Below are positions 10,743 to 20,440 of a DNA stretch of 42,313 nt, piece after piece. How positions within the stretch are numbered: position 1 is the stretch's first letter; every line of letters begins with the position of its first letter. A program made the translations under genes and the position numbers. The stretch lies in the NCBI RefSeq assembly GCF_004348265.1, contig NZ_SMNT01000043.1, forward strand, positions 1 to 42,313, written 5' to 3'. The stretch comes from Methylobacterium segetis. GTDB taxonomy: Bacteria; Pseudomonadota; Alphaproteobacteria; Rhizobiales; Beijerinckiaceae. The notes under the pieces were generated by a model. That model did no database searches. It saw only the letters and a program-made list of their open reading frames with translations, and had not been told where the DNA came from.

Positions 10743-13169
10743 ATGATCCCGACGTGGTGCCGTCTGCCGACGCGGAGCCCCCTCCCCGCGCCTCACGGCG
10801 CCCAGCCCGCGCACGGGGAAGCCCCGAGGCGCGACGGCCAGGGGCGCCGTGAGGCGCGGGCGGCTCTCCTCGCCGAATCCCTGCAGGTCGCGAAGCTGGT
10901 CGCCGTCGTCCAGGTCCTGATCGCGCTGGGCGTGGCCGTCGTCTTTCGCGATACCCCATCGCGGGCCTACGTCTTCGGGCTGGTCGTCGCCATCGGCTGC
11001 GTCGCGACGATGATGATCGTTGCGATGCGGCACGTCCGGACGGTTCTGGCGCGCGAGCCGTCGGACCGGACGGTCGTCGGCTGCATCCGGCTCCTGTCGT
11101 TCCTGCACTTCCTGCTCGGGCTGGCCTGGTCGACCATGCCGCCCACACTCATCGAGCGTTCCCTGAGCGACGGCTATTCCGCGATCGGGACGAGCGTGGG
11201 CGCAGGGCTGCTCTCGACCACGATCATGCTCGGTTCGATCTTCGCCCTCGGCGCCTGCTTCGCGGTTCCGCTCCTCGTGGGCCTGGTGATCGCCGCGGCG
11301 CGCCTGGACGCGCCGTTCGACATCTTCTTCGTGATGCTCCTCGCGATCTATGCCGGCTTCCTGCTCAACCACCATCACCATATGTGCACGCTCGCCCGCC
11401 GCCGCGTGCTCGACCGGATCACGGTCGGGCGACAGGGCGAGACGATCGGGCTCCTCCTCAACGATTTCGCCGAGGGCGCCAGCGACTGGCTGTGGGAGAC
11501 GGATGCGGACGGGCGGCTGCGCCACGGCCCGACGCGGATGGCCGAGGCTCTGAATGGCCCGGCCGCCGACCTGTCCGGCGCGAGGCTCGACGAACTGCTG
11601 ACGCGACACGGCACCGGGAGAGCCGCCGAGGACCCCTGCCCGAGCCTGGAGGCGGTTCTCGAAGCCATGCGGCGGCGCGTGCCGTTCCAGGGCGCGCCGA
11701 TGCCTCTCGCCATCGGCGGTGCTGTGCGCTGGTGGCAGCTGAACGGCAAGCCGATCCACGATGCCGGCGGGGCGTTCGCCGGCTACCGCGGGGTCGGATC
11801 GGACGTCACGCAGGCGCACGAGGCGGAGGCGCGCATCGCCTATCTCGCCAGCCACGACGCGCTGACGGGGCTTGCGAACCGCGCGGCCTTCCAGGGCGCG
11901 ATCGCGCGCGCCTGTGATCCGCGCAACGGTCCCGCTTCCGAAGCCGCGCTCCTCTACCTGGACCTCGACGGCTTCAAGGGGGTCAACGACCGCGCCGGCC
12001 ACAGCGTTGGCGACCGCCTTCTGCAGAGGGTGGCCGAGCGGCTGCGTGCGCGTGCGCAGGCGGCGGACGGGATCTTCCGGCTCGGCGGCGACGAGTTCGC
12101 CATCCTGCTGCCGTGCCCCGCGACAATCGAGGGGCATTCCCCGGCCGCCGCCCTCGCCGGCGCCCTCGCCGGCGCCCTCGTGGCCGACATCGCCCGGCCG
12201 TTCCGCATCGAGGAGGCCCAGTTCGAGATCGGGGTGAGCATCGGGATCGCCCACACGCCGCGGGACGCCGCGGATCCGACGGCGCTCCTCGCGCGGGCGG
12301 ACCTCGCCCTCTACGCGGCCAAGGCGGCCGGCAAGGGCAGCTGGCGCACCTTCGACCCCGCGCTCGAACACAGGTCCGCGCGCACCCGCCGCCTCGACGC
12401 CGACATGCGCCAGGCGTTGGCGCGCGACGAGCTGGACCTGCACTACCAGCCCCTGGTGCGCTTCGGCGACGGCGCGATTGTCGGCTTCGAGGCCTTGCTG
12501 CGCTGGCACAAGCCGGGGCAGGGCTGGATCTCGCCGGGCGAGATCATCCCGATCGCCGAGGAGACGGGCTTCATCGTCGAGATCGGCACCTGGGCCCTTC
12601 AGCGCGCCTGCCGGGATGCGCTGGCCTGGCCGGGCCAGCGGATCGCGGTCAACATCTCCTCGCTCCAGTTCCGGATGCCGGATTTCTACGATCGGGTGGC
12701 CGAGGCCCTCGACGCCACGGGCATCGCGCCGGAGCGCCTCGAGATCGAGATCACGGAATCGATCATCCTCGACCTCACAGGCGAGGTCGTGGAGACCCTG
12801 CGCCGCCTGCGCGAGCGGGGGGTGCGCATCGTGCTGGACGATTTCGGCACGGGCTACTCGAGCCTGAGCTACCTGACCCGCTTCCACTTCAACAAGATCA
12901 AGATCGATCGCACCTTCATCCGCGACCTTCAGAACCGGCCCGACACCGTGGCGGTGGTGGAGGCGATCACCGCGCTCGCCCGTGCCCTCGCCATGGACGT
13001 GACGGTGGAGGGGGTCGAGACGCCGGAGCAGGCGGAGATCCTGCGGGACCGGCGCTGCGGCACCGCCCAGGGCTTCCTGTACAGTCCCGCCCGTCCGGCG
13101 GCCGAGATCCCGGCCCTCATGCGCAGGTTCCAGGCGCATCCCGTGACCGTCCTGACCGACGCCGCGTGA
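10743..13169 (+). CDS. Membrane PAS-GGDEF-EAL protein (putative bifunctional cyclic-di-GMP enzyme)
   Basis: About 808 residues. The N-terminal third has five or so membrane helices (about 45-210), then a PAS-like sensor (about 240-355), a diguanylate cyclase domain with intact GGDEF (RLGGDEFAI, residues 448-452) and a phosphodiesterase domain with EAL at 583-585 (GFEALLRW), DDFGTGYSS, KIDRTF and EGVET. Both catalytic motifs look intact; the usual RxxD inhibitory site before GGDEF is absent (QAAD there). An NHHHH run follows the last helix. The ATG at 10743 has GAGGA upstream; an in-frame TTG at 10665 is the alternative. The 10486-10742 gap with degP is AT-richer around 10555-10640 and probably holds the divergent promoters. 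Confidence 0.93.
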   Translation: MIPTWCRLPTRSPLPAPHGAQPAHGEAPRRDGQGRREARAALLAESLQVAKLVAVVQVLIALGVAVVFRDTPSRAYVFGLVVAIGCVATMMIVAMRHVRTVLAREPSDRTVVGCIRLLSFLHFLLGLAWSTMPPTLIERSLSDGYSAIGTSVGAGLLSTTIMLGSIFALGACFAVPLLVGLVIAAARLDAPFDIFFVMLLAIYAGFLLNHHHHMCTLARRRVLDRITVGRQGETIGLLLNDFAEGASDWLWETDADGRLRHGPTRMAEALNGPAADLSGARLDELLTRHGTGRAAEDPCPSLEAVLEAMRRRVPFQGAPMPLAIGGAVRWWQLNGKPIHDAGGAFAGYRGVGSDVTQAHEAEARIAYLASHDALTGLANRAAFQGAIARACDPRNGPASEAALLYLDLDGFKGVNDRAGHSVGDRLLQRVAERLRARAQAADGIFRLGGDEFAILLPCPATIEGHSPAAALAGALAGALVADIARPFRIEEAQFEIGVSIGIAHTPRDAADPTALLARADLALYAAKAAGKGSWRTFDPALEHRSARTRRLDADMRQALARDELDLHYQPLVRFGDGAIVGFEALLRWHKPGQGWISPGEIIPIAEETGFIVEIGTWALQRACRDALAWPGQRIAVNISSLQFRMPDFYDRVAEALDATGIAPERLEIEITESIILDLTGEVVETLRRLRERGVRIVLDDFGTGYSSLSYLTRFHFNKIKIDRTFIRDLQNRPDTVAVVEAITALARALAMDVTVEGVETPEQAEILRDRRCGTAQGFLYSPARPAAEIPALMRRFQAHPVTVLTDAA

Positions 13170-13204
13170 TGCATGCGCCCCGCGCCTGATCGACGCCGAT
13201 CCGA

Positions 13205-13224
13205 CGGCCCGCCCGAGCGGGCCG
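13205..13224 (+). terminator. Hairpin after the GGDEF-EAL gene
   Basis: Perfect 8-bp stem CGGCCCGC/GCGGGCCG with a CCGA loop, 36 bases after the stop and before the sugE leader. No T-run. Confidence 0.5.
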
Positions 13225-13263
13225 CCCCTGGCCAAGCCGGGCCGGCCGGGCCATAGCCGTGCC

Positions 13264-13333
13264 GCGGGGACGGCCCCGCCCGCGCCCGCGCGGGATCGAG
13301 TCGGCTGGGGACGACCCTGCCAGGGACAGGGAG
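13264..13333 (+). ncRNA. Candidate guanidine-II (mini-ykkC) riboswitch in the sugE leader
   Basis: Two hairpins with ACGR tetraloops lie directly before sugE. Hairpin 1 (13264-13279) is a 6-bp GCGGGG/CCCCGC stem with loop ACGG. Hairpin 2 (13306-13319) closes loop ACGA (13311-13314) with three G-C pairs and two G-U pairs. A 26-base linker joins them, and the AGGGAG ribosome binding site (13328-13333) follows at once, 6 bases before the ATG. Paired ACGR loops next to the ribosome binding site of an SMR exporter are the hallmark of the guanidine-II class. Hairpin 2 is weak, so this remains a candidate. Confidence 0.75.
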
Positions 13334-13339
13334 CCCGTC

Positions 13340-13654
13340 ATGGCCTGGGCCATCCTCTTCGTCGCCGGCCTTCTCGAGACCGGCTGGGCGATCGGGCTCA
13401 AATACACCGAGGGCTTCTCGAAGCTCGTGCCCTCGGTGCTGACGCTCGCCGCGATGGCAGCCAGCGTGGTGCTGCTGTCGCTTGCCCTGCGCAGCCTGCC
13501 GGTCGGGACCGGCTACGCGGTCTGGACCGGCATCGGCGCGGTCGGCACCGCTCTCCTCGGCATCGTCCTGTTCGGAGAGCCGGCGACCCCGGCCCGGCTT
13601 GCCTGCATCGGGCTCATCGTCGCCGGGATCGCGGGGTTGAAGTTCGCGGGTTGA
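13340..13654 (+). CDS. sugE: SMR-family guanidinium/quaternary ammonium exporter (SugE/Gdx type)
   Basis: Small multidrug resistance protein of 104 residues with four membrane helices. The opening [25 protein letters not shown] contains the essential membrane Glu ([11 protein letters not shown]) and resembles the SugE/Gdx subgroup, whose members export guanidinium rather than broad drugs. The typical [20 protein letters not shown] segment in helix three is present. The ATG at 13340 follows AGGGAG by 6 bases. A candidate guanidine-II riboswitch in the leader supports guanidinium as the physiological substrate. The stop is 7 bases from the stop of convergent valS. Confidence 0.93.
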   Translation: MAWAILFVAGLLETGWAIGLKYTEGFSKLVPSVLTLAAMAASVVLLSLALRSLPVGTGYAVWTGIGAVGTALLGIVLFGEPATPARLACIGLIVAGIAGLKFAG

Positions 13655-13661
13655 GGCGCGG

Positions 13662-16382
13662 TCAGGCGCCGTCCTTCAGCCGCGCCAGGGCCTCGCGCAG
13701 CTTGGCGAGGCGGGCGACCTCGGCGTCCCGCCGCTCGCGGATCTCGTCCACCACCTCCTCCGGCGCGCGGGCGAGGAAGTCGGCGTTGCCGAGCTTGCCG
13801 TCGAGCTTGCCGATCTCGCCCTCGGCCTTCGCCGCCTCCTTCCCGAGGCGCGCCACCTCCGCATCGAGATCGACGATGCCCTCCAGCGGCAGGGCCGCCA
13901 CGCTGCCGCGCACGAGGAGCTGCACGGAGTTCTTCGGGGCAACCTCGGCGAAGGTGATCTCGGAGAGCCGCGCGAGGCGCAGCAGCGTGTCGCGCCACGC
14001 CTCGACCCGGGCGCGCACGGCCGCATCGGCATTGACGAGGACGAGGGGCACCTGGGCACCGGCCGGCACGCTCGTCTCGGAGCGGGCCGAGCGCACTTCG
14101 GAGACGAGATCGACCACGAAGCCGATCTCGGCCTCGGCGGCGCTGTCCGCCAAGCCTTCGAGCTGCGGCCAGGGCGCGAGCGCGAGAAGCCCCCGACCTT
14201 CCAGCCCCTCGCCCTTGATGGCCCAGAGCTCCTCCGGGAGGAAGGGCATGAACGGGTGCAGGAGCTTGGCGATCTGGTCGATGAGGAAAGCGACCGTCGC
14301 CTGCGTCTCGGTCCGGGCGGCGGCATCGGCCCCCTCCCCCTGCAGCACGGGCTTGGCGAGTTCGAGGTACCAGTCGCAGAAGATGTTCCAGACGAAGCGG
14401 TAGGCGGCCGCGGCCGCGTCGTTGAAGCGGTAGGCTTCCAGCGCGCCGGTGACCTCGGCGACAGCGCGGGCCGCCTCACCGAGCGCCCAGCGGTTCAGGA
14501 CCGATCGCGCGGCCTCCGGCCGGAAGCGCGGATCGAGCCGGCAGCCGTTGAGTTCCGCGAAGCGGGCGGCGTTCCAGAGCTTCGTCGCGAAATTGCGGTA
14601 GCCCTCGACCCGTTGCAGGCTCAGCTTGATGTCGCGCCCCTGCGCCGCCATCGCGGTCAGCGTGAAGCGCAGCGCGTCCGCCCCGTACTGGTCGATCAGG
14701 CCGAGGGGATCGACCACGTTCCCCTTCGACTTCGACATCTTGGCACCCTTCTCGTCGCGGACGAGGGTGTGCAGGTAGACCGTATCGAAGGGCACGCGGT
14801 CGGTGACGTGCAGGCCCATCATCATCATCCGGGCGACCCAGAAGAAGAGGATGTCCTTGCCGGTGATCAGCGTATTGGTCGGGTAGAAGCGGGCGAGCTC
14901 AGGGGTGCTCTCCGGCCAGCCGAGCGTCGAGAAGGGCCAGAGCGCGGAGGAGAACCACGTGTCGAGGACGTCCGGGTCGCGGGTCAGCCTCACCGGGCCG
15001 CCGCGCGCTTCCGCAGCCTTCGCGGCGGCGGCGGCCTCGCTCTCGGCGACGTAGATCCCGCCCTCGGCATCGTACCAGACCGGGATCTGGTGACCCCACC
15101 AGAGCTGACGTGAGATGCACCAGGGCTCGATGTTGGTGAGCCACTGGAAGAAGATCTTCTCGTAATTGTCGGGGACGAAGCGCGTCTGGCCGTCGCGCAC
15201 GGCCTGGAGCGCCCGCTCGGCGAGCGGCTTCACGTTCACGTACCACTGGTCCGTGAGGTAGGGCTCGATCACGACGCCCGAGCGGTCGCCGTGGGGCACG
15301 GCGTGGGTGTTCGGCTCGATGGCGCGCAGGCGCCCGCGCGCCTCCATGAGGGCCACGACCGCCTTGCGCGCCGCGAACCGGTCGAGCCCGTGCAGCGCCA
15401 GCGTCTCCGGCTCCGGCTCGGCTTCGGCGAGGAAGTCGGCGTTGCCGTCGAGGAGGATGCGGGCCTCCGGATCGAGCACGTTGATCGGCCGGCAGCCGTG
15501 GCGGCGGCCCACCTCGAAGTCGTTGAAATCGTGCGCGGGCGTGATCTTGACCGCGCCCGTGCCCTTCTCCGGATCGGAATACGCGTCGGCGACGATCGGG
15601 ATCAGGCGGTTCACGAGGGGCAGGCGCACCCGCTTGCCGACCAAGGCCGTGTAGCGCTCGTCCTCGGGATGGACCGCGACCGCCGTGTCGCCGAGCATGG
15701 TCTCGGGGCGGGTGGTGGCGACGGTGATGATCTGCCCGGTCTCGGCACCCGCCTCGTCGACGACGGGGTAGTCGAAGTGCCAGAGATGGCCCTTCACCTC
15801 GATCTGCTGCACCTCGAGGTCCGAGATCGCGGTCTGGAACGTCGGGTCCCAGTTCACGAGGCGCTTGTCGCGGTAGATCAGGCCCTGCGCGTGAAGATCG
15901 ACGAAGACCTTGAGGACGGCCGCGGAGAGGCCCTCGTCCATGGTGAAGCGCTCCCGCGACCAGTCGCAGGAGGCGCCGAGGCGCTTCAGCTGGTTGACGA
16001 TCGCGCCGCCCGATTCCGCCTTCCAGGCCCAGACCCGCTCGACGAACGCCTCCCGGCCCATCGTCCGGCGGTCCGGCGCGCCGGTCTCGGCGAGCTTGCG
16101 CTCGACGACCATCTGGGTCGCGATGCCGGCGTGATCCGTGCCCGGCTGCCAGAGCACATCGCGGCCCCGCATCCGCTCGAGGCGGACGAGGATGTCCTGG
16201 AGCGTGTTGTTGAGGGCATGCCCCATATGCAGCGTGCCCGTCACGTTCGGCGGGGGGATCACGATGCAGTAGGGGCTGGCTCCGGCCCGCTCGGGGCGCC
16301 CGGCGCGGAAGGCGCCTCCGGCCTCCCAGGCGGCGGCGATGCGCGCCTCGACGGCGGCGGGGTCGAAGGTCTTGTCCATCAT
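13662..16382 (-). CDS. valS: Valyl-tRNA synthetase
   Basis: Class I synthetase of about 906 residues charging tRNA-Val. Signature HIGH appears as [16 protein letters not shown] and KMSKS as [16 protein letters not shown]. The CP1 editing domain (about 170-330, with [17 protein letters not shown]) and the C-terminal anticodon-binding domain are present, and the last 65 residues form the Lys/Glu-rich coiled-coil arm typical of bacterial ValS. Two adjacent ATGs at 16382 and 16379 are possible starts; 16382 was used. The frame is open up to 16454 but that part is unrelated to ValS. It lies downstream of popZ on the same strand. Confidence 0.97.
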   Translation of the reverse strand: MMDKTFDPAAVEARIAAAWEAGGAFRAGRPERAGASPYCIVIPPPNVTGTLHMGHALNNTLQDILVRLERMRGRDVLWQPGTDHAGIATQMVVERKLAETGAPDRRTMGREAFVERVWAWKAESGGAIVNQLKRLGASCDWSRERFTMDEGLSAAVLKVFVDLHAQGLIYRDKRLVNWDPTFQTAISDLEVQQIEVKGHLWHFDYPVVDEAGAETGQIITVATTRPETMLGDTAVAVHPEDERYTALVGKRVRLPLVNRLIPIVADAYSDPEKGTGAVKITPAHDFNDFEVGRRHGCRPINVLDPEARILLDGNADFLAEAEPEPETLALHGLDRFAARKAVVALMEARGRLRAIEPNTHAVPHGDRSGVVIEPYLTDQWYVNVKPLAERALQAVRDGQTRFVPDNYEKIFFQWLTNIEPWCISRQLWWGHQIPVWYDAEGGIYVAESEAAAAAKAAEARGGPVRLTRDPDVLDTWFSSALWPFSTLGWPESTPELARFYPTNTLITGKDILFFWVARMMMMGLHVTDRVPFDTVYLHTLVRDEKGAKMSKSKGNVVDPLGLIDQYGADALRFTLTAMAAQGRDIKLSLQRVEGYRNFATKLWNAARFAELNGCRLDPRFRPEAARSVLNRWALGEAARAVAEVTGALEAYRFNDAAAAAYRFVWNIFCDWYLELAKPVLQGEGADAAARTETQATVAFLIDQIAKLLHPFMPFLPEELWAIKGEGLEGRGLLALAPWPQLEGLADSAAEAEIGFVVDLVSEVRSARSETSVPAGAQVPLVLVNADAAVRARVEAWRDTLLRLARLSEITFAEVAPKNSVQLLVRGSVAALPLEGIVDLDAEVARLGKEAAKAEGEIGKLDGKLGNADFLARAPEEVVDEIRERRDAEVARLAKLREALARLKDGA

Positions 16383-16475
16383 CGGAGTTCGGGCCGGTTT
16401 GAGCGCGCAGCGTGAGCGCCCGCTTTCAACCCGTCCCGGCGCCCGCGTCAACACGGGCGCGCCCGACGGGGCCGG

Positions 16476-17090
16476 TCAGCGGCCCCGCGAGACCCGCTCG
16501 ATCTCCGCGCGAACGAGCCGCTCGACCATCACGGGGAGGTTGTCGTCGAGCCATGCTTTCAGCATCGGGCGGAGCATGTCGCGGACGAGATCCTCCAGCG
16601 TCCGGCTGTTCTGGCTCAGGACGGTATGGGCCAGGAGGTTGAAGGCTTGGCTGACGTTCGCGTCCGTGGCCGCCGAGACCAGGGGTTCCTCCGCGTCGAG
16701 GAAGGCCTCGCGCGGCGGGCTCGCCCGCGGCGGCTCGGGCGGAGGCGCCTGCAGCCGCGCGGGCTCCGGGGCGGCGCGCACCGGCGGCGCGGGCTCCGGC
16801 TCCACCTCGATCGCGTCGAAGTCGAGGGGTTCGTCGGCGAAGTCGATCGGGTCGGGTTCGATCGGCGTCGGCTTGACCGCCTGGGGCTTGCGCACCGGCT
16901 CGGCGACCTCGGCGAGGTCGAGCACGTCGTCGTTCTCCGGGACCGGCGCGGGGCGAGGTGCCTCGTCGCCGGGTTTGGCCGCCTGATCGTCGGCGATGAT
17001 GCGGCGGATGGAGGCGAGGATCTCCTCCATCGAGGGCTCGCCGGCCTTCTCCAACGCCTTGTCCTGCGGTTTGGGGCTCGCTGCACTCAT
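16476..17090 (-). CDS. popZ: Polar organizing protein PopZ-family (DUF2497)
   Basis: 204 residues with PopZ architecture: a conserved N-terminal helix (SMEEILASIRRIIADD, about residues 20-36), a long Pro/Glu/Asp-rich linker (about 40-135), and a C-terminal helical region ending LRPMLKAWLDDNLPVMVERL, which drives oligomerisation in characterised PopZ. In Caulobacter and relatives PopZ forms a pole-localised condensate that anchors the ParB-parS centromere and recruits cell-cycle regulators. Its place between tolC and valS is conserved in Hyphomicrobiales as I recall. The 217-base upstream gap carries three perfect 16-bp repeats. Confidence 0.9.
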   Translation of the reverse strand: MSAASPKPQDKALEKAGEPSMEEILASIRRIIADDQAAKPGDEAPRPAPVPENDDVLDLAEVAEPVRKPQAVKPTPIEPDPIDFADEPLDFDAIEVEPEPAPPVRAAPEPARLQAPPPEPPRASPPREAFLDAEEPLVSAATDANVSQAFNLLAHTVLSQNSRTLEDLVRDMLRPMLKAWLDDNLPVMVERLVRAEIERVSRGR

Positions 17091-17184
17091 GCGGACGGCG
17101 CTCGGGCGGGAGGTGAAACGGTCTGGCGGTTCGAGATCAGTATTTCACGCTTGTCCGCCGCAGCAAGCGCACCCGCGACACAGT

Positions 17185-17232
17185 CCCACGTAAATCCTGC
17201 CCCACGTAAATCCTGCCCCACGTAAATCCTGC
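17185..17232. repeat. Three perfect tandem 16-bp repeats upstream of popZ
   Basis: The unit CCCACGTAAATCCTGC (minus strand GCAGGATTTACGTGGG) occurs three times without change at 17185, 17201 and 17217. It sits 95 bases before the popZ start and 75 bases past the tolC stop, so it may be an array of binding sites for a regulator of popZ, or simple slippage. Confidence 0.85.
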
Positions 17233-17257
17233 CGGATCCGTGCCGGGCGGCGGGAGC

Positions 17258-17282
17258 GCGGCAGCGGGCGAGCCGCTGCCGC
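17258..17282 (-). terminator. Hairpin downstream of tolC
   Basis: Perfect 10-bp stem GCGGCAGCGG/CCGCTGCCGC with a 5-base loop, starting 25 bases past the tolC stop on the minus strand. Likely ends the tolC transcript and separates it from popZ. Confidence 0.65.
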
Positions 17283-17307
17283 GATGGGACCGACCGAGAC
17301 CGTCGTC

Positions 17308-18699
17308 TCAGCGGCCGTCGGGCGTCCGCACGCCGTACCAGAGATCCTTGACCTGATCGAAATGGGTCTTGGCGCTGTAGGCGGCGACCGGCAGCGAGAC
17401 GAAGCGGGCCGTCAGGCGGCCCATCGCCTGGACGACGCCGTAGGAGAAGATCACGCGGTCGCGCTGGGCCAGGATCAGCTGCACGCGGGCGTTGAGCAGT
17501 TCCTGCTGCGCGTTCAGCACGTCGAGGGTGGTGCGCTGGCCGACGCGGGCCTCCTCGCGCACGCCGTTGAGCGCCACCTCGTTGGCCTGGACCTGCGCCT
17601 GCGAGGCGATCACGCGGGCCTTGGCCGCTTCCAGGTTGCCCCAGGCCGTGACGATGGCGGAGCGGATCTGGTCGCGCGTCTGCTCGACCTGGATGCGGAC
17701 CTGCCCCACCGTCTCCTTGGCCTGGCGGATCGCCGCGTACTCGGCGCCGCCCTGGAAGATCGGGATCGTGACCCGGCCGACGATCGCGGCGGTGACGCCG
17801 TTCGAATTGGCGAGCTGCTGGTCGTAGCGCTGGTTGACCTGACCGGACAGGCCGACCGTGGGGTAGAGCTGGCCCTCGGCGACCCTCACCTGCGCCTCGG
17901 CAACGTCGACCGCATGCAGGGTCGACAGGATCGAGGGATGCTCCTTGAGGCCGATGTCGATCGCCGCGTTGAGGTTGCCCGGCACGAAGCGGTCGAGGGG
18001 GCGGCCGGGGGCGAGCTGGCGCGGCTCGACGCCGATGACCTGCCGGTAGATGCCGATGCTGGCGCGCAGCTGCGCCTCCGCAGCGCTCACGTCCGAGCGG
18101 GCACCCGCGAGACGGGCCTCGGCCTGCGCCACGTCGGTGCGCGTCACCTCACCGACGTTGAAGCGGTCGCGGGTCTGGCGGAGCTGCTCCTCGAGCACCT
18201 CGACGTTGTTGCGGCGCAATTCCAGGCTCGCGGTGTCGCTGAGCACGTTCATGTACGCCTGCACGGCGTTGAAGAGCGTCGTCAGCTCCGTGAAGCGCAG
18301 GGTCTCGCGCTCCTGCATGACGCGGGATTCCGCGCCGCGGGTGCGGTTGTCGGTCTGGAAGCCGTTGAACAGGGTCTGGTTGACGGTGAGGCCGGCACCG
18401 CCGGGCAGCGTCGTCTGGTCGATGTTCGCGCCGCTGAACCGGCCCTGGAACTTCGAGACGCCGATGTCGGCGTCGATGCTCACCGTGGGCCGATACCCGG
18501 ATTGGGCCGCGGCCACGTCCTCGTCGCGGATGCGCACGCCGGCGCGGCCGGCATTCAGCACCGGGTTCCCGCCATAGGCCCGGGCAAGGGCGCTCTCCAG
18601 CGTCTCGGCGCCGCCCGGGCTTGTGGCCGCAAGCGTAGCCGCGACCGTCAGGCTGGCCAGCCGGAGCGCGGGGCGCGTCGCAGGTTTGCGTTCTCTCAC
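17308..18699 (-). CDS. tolC: TolC-family outer membrane channel protein
   Basis: 463-residue outer membrane efflux channel used by type I secretion systems and RND pumps. A signal peptide (residues 1-31, ending GGAE-T) precedes two outer membrane efflux repeats: ETLESALARAYGGNPVLNAGRA... opens the first, and the second starts near NAAIDIGLKEHPSILSTLHA. The long Ala/Gln/Arg-rich helical stretches such as VTRTDVAQAEARLAGARSD and RTTLDVLNAQQELLNARVQL are diagnostic of the coiled-coil tunnel. It could be the exit channel for the RTX-like protein at 27089, but no ABC exporter genes are in the window. The 407-base gap up to pcm holds its promoter; I saw no gene there. Confidence 0.95.
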   Translation of the reverse strand: MRERKPATRPALRLASLTVAATLAATSPGGAETLESALARAYGGNPVLNAGRAGVRIRDEDVAAAQSGYRPTVSIDADIGVSKFQGRFSGANIDQTTLPGGAGLTVNQTLFNGFQTDNRTRGAESRVMQERETLRFTELTTLFNAVQAYMNVLSDTASLELRRNNVEVLEEQLRQTRDRFNVGEVTRTDVAQAEARLAGARSDVSAAEAQLRASIGIYRQVIGVEPRQLAPGRPLDRFVPGNLNAAIDIGLKEHPSILSTLHAVDVAEAQVRVAEGQLYPTVGLSGQVNQRYDQQLANSNGVTAAIVGRVTIPIFQGGAEYAAIRQAKETVGQVRIQVEQTRDQIRSAIVTAWGNLEAAKARVIASQAQVQANEVALNGVREEARVGQRTTLDVLNAQQELLNARVQLILAQRDRVIFSYGVVQAMGRLTARFVSLPVAAYSAKTHFDQVKDLWYGVRTPDGR

Positions 18700-19106
18700 G
18701 TCGGTCAGCCCTTGCGGTTTCTCGAAAGAACCGGATCTCCGTCGAGCGACGGAAGCGGCGCGGTGTTACGCGCGATCCGGTCAAGTCCGCCCTGATGCAA
18801 CTTTAGCCGAGCTTGAGCAGTCGGGCACAGAGGTGTGAGCGCCTTCGGGGCGGAATCGCCGGCGGGTGGCGCATAAAAGCGACACTTTCGGAGGGCGCGA
18901 ACGGCTGCAGAGGGGGCTTGTCCACGCTTTCCCCGAGGGGAAGCGGAACGCGCGCGGCGCGCCCGGGCGCAATGTCCGTGGGCGTACGAAGCCGGGACGG
19001 ACTGGGCCGTTGGGGCGCCGCGGCCTGCAACGCGAGAGCGAATCGACTGGCGGCAGGATCGCGCCGACCTGGCATGACCCCGCACGGACGAACCGCTCGG
19101 GTGCCG

Positions 19107-19760
19107 TCAGAACGAGAAGGCGGCCTCTGCGGCGAAGGCGGACAGCCCCGGCAGGGAGGCGTCGAACAGGGGGCGCGCCCCGAAGGCGTCGCCCGCCCTC
19201 ACGAACAGCGTTGCCTTGGCGGCGCGATCGCGGCCGAGCACGCAGGCGAGCCGGCCACCGTCCTTGAGCTGATCGAGGAGGGCCTGAGGGCGCACCTCGA
19301 CGCGGCCGGCGATCAGGATCGCGTCGTAGGGACCCTTGTCCTTCAAGCCGGCCTGCAGCGGCCCCTCGACGACCTCCGCCGTCCCCGCGAGGCGCTCGCG
19401 TGCGCCCGCGGCGAGATCCGGCACCGTCTCCAGCGCCACCACGGCGGCGCCGAGCCGGCTCATCAGGGCGGCGGCGTAGCCATAGCCGGCACCGACGTCG
19501 AGGACGCGCGCGCCCGGCCGGATCGAGAGGGCCTGGATCAGGCGGGCGAGCACCATCGGGGCGGGCAGGAAGCGCGCGTCCCCCTCGGCTCCGCCGAGGC
19601 GCAGCGTCTGGTCGATATAGGCGAAATCCTCGCGGCCCTGCGGCACGAAACGCTCGCGCGGGATGGTGTCGAAGGCGTCGAGCACGGCGACGTCGTTCAC
19701 GTCGAAGGTTCGCAGCTGACAATCGACCATGAGGCGTCGCGCCTGCGCGTAGTCGAGCAT
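19107..19760 (-). CDS. pcm: Protein-L-isoaspartate O-methyltransferase family protein
   Basis: SAM-dependent methyltransferase of 217 residues that in the family repairs isoaspartyl residues. The fold begins DYAQARRLMVDCQLRTFDVND, with the PCMT-specific FVP motif in RERFVPQG, substrate region GGAEGDARFLPAPMVLARLIQ, and SAM motif I VLDVGAGYGYAAALM. The C-terminal half is divergent, as in the alphaproteobacterial version usually found upstream of tolC. The ATG at 19760 is chosen because homologous sequence starts there; the open frame extends through the tRNA-Cys gene, which cannot be coding. No isoaspartyl activity has been shown for this divergent subgroup, as far as I know. Confidence 0.9.
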   Translation of the reverse strand: MLDYAQARRLMVDCQLRTFDVNDVAVLDAFDTIPRERFVPQGREDFAYIDQTLRLGGAEGDARFLPAPMVLARLIQALSIRPGARVLDVGAGYGYAAALMSRLGAAVVALETVPDLAAGARERLAGTAEVVEGPLQAGLKDKGPYDAILIAGRVEVRPQALLDQLKDGGRLACVLGRDRAAKATLFVRAGDAFGARPLFDASLPGLSAFAAEAAFSF

Positions 19761-19936
19761 GATGGCCGTCTTCCCTCGCTGCGTGACCCGGCGCATTCCG
19801 CCGCCCGCCATCGGGCCGGAACCGGCGCAGCGCTCAAGGTCGGCGGCTTTTCCAAGATCGGCCGCCAAAACGCAAGTCGTCGATGTCCGTGGAGAAGGGC
19901 TGGGGCGGCGCGGAACGCCCGCGGCTCTGAAGATGA

Positions 19937-20010
19937 TGGAGGCCTCGCCCGGAATCGAACCGGGGTGCAAGGATTTGCAGTCCTCTGCGTAACCACTCCG
20001 CCACGAGGCC
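19937..20010 (-). tRNA. tRNA-Cys (anticodon GCA)
   Basis: 74-base cloverleaf on the minus strand: acceptor GGCCTCG/CGAGGCC, anticodon loop CTGCAAA giving GCA, T-arm with GGTTCGATTCC, discriminator T and encoded CCA. It lies 176 bases upstream of pcm. No intron or extra long arm. Confidence 0.97.
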
Positions 20011-20226
20011 GTCCTGCATCCTCCCCGAAGGCCGGATGCATCCCGGAGCAGGCGGCCGCCCCGGGGAGTGGGGGTCTCTAGCAGAGGGTCGGTGGCCTGG
20101 GCAACGGGATTTCTCAGTCCCGTCGCGCTTCGCCCCGCCCCCGCTTCGTTCCGGGCGGAATCGTCAAACAACCCGCAACCACGCCCTTGCGCCCGGCACT
20201 CGGGCTGTGTAGAGACACCGCCGCGG

Positions 20227-20302
20227 TCCCCGATAGCTCAGTTGGTAGAGCAAGCGACTGTTAATCGCTTTGTCGTAGGTTCGAGTCCTACTCGGGGAGC
20301 CA
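20227..20302 (+). tRNA. tRNA-Asn (anticodon GTT)
   Basis: 76-base cloverleaf: acceptor TCCCCGA/TCGGGGA, D-arm GCTCAGTTGGTAGAGC, anticodon loop CTGTTAA giving GTT, T-loop GGTTCGAGTCC, encoded GCCA end. A short T-run (CCTTTT) follows within 10 bases. It is divergent from tRNA-Cys; no integrated element abuts it. The 216 bases between the two tRNAs hold no gene. Confidence 0.97.
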
Positions 20303-20335
20303 AACCTTTTCAGGCACTTGGCCAAGGTTCTTGAT

Positions 20336-20356
20336 CGAACGCTCGAAGGGCGTTCG
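20336..20356. terminator. Hairpin between tRNA-Asn and the egtD-like gene
   Basis: Perfect 7-bp stem CGAACGC/GCGTTCG with a 7-base loop, 33 bases past tRNA-Asn and 85 bases past the stop of the convergent egtD-like gene. Could serve either transcript. Confidence 0.4.
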
Positions 20357-20440
20357 CGAGCCGCCGGCGCCTCAGCGCCCGGAGATGCCGGGGCACCTCA
20401 CCACCATCGTCCTTCGCGCGTCCAAGCCGAGGCCGGGCCG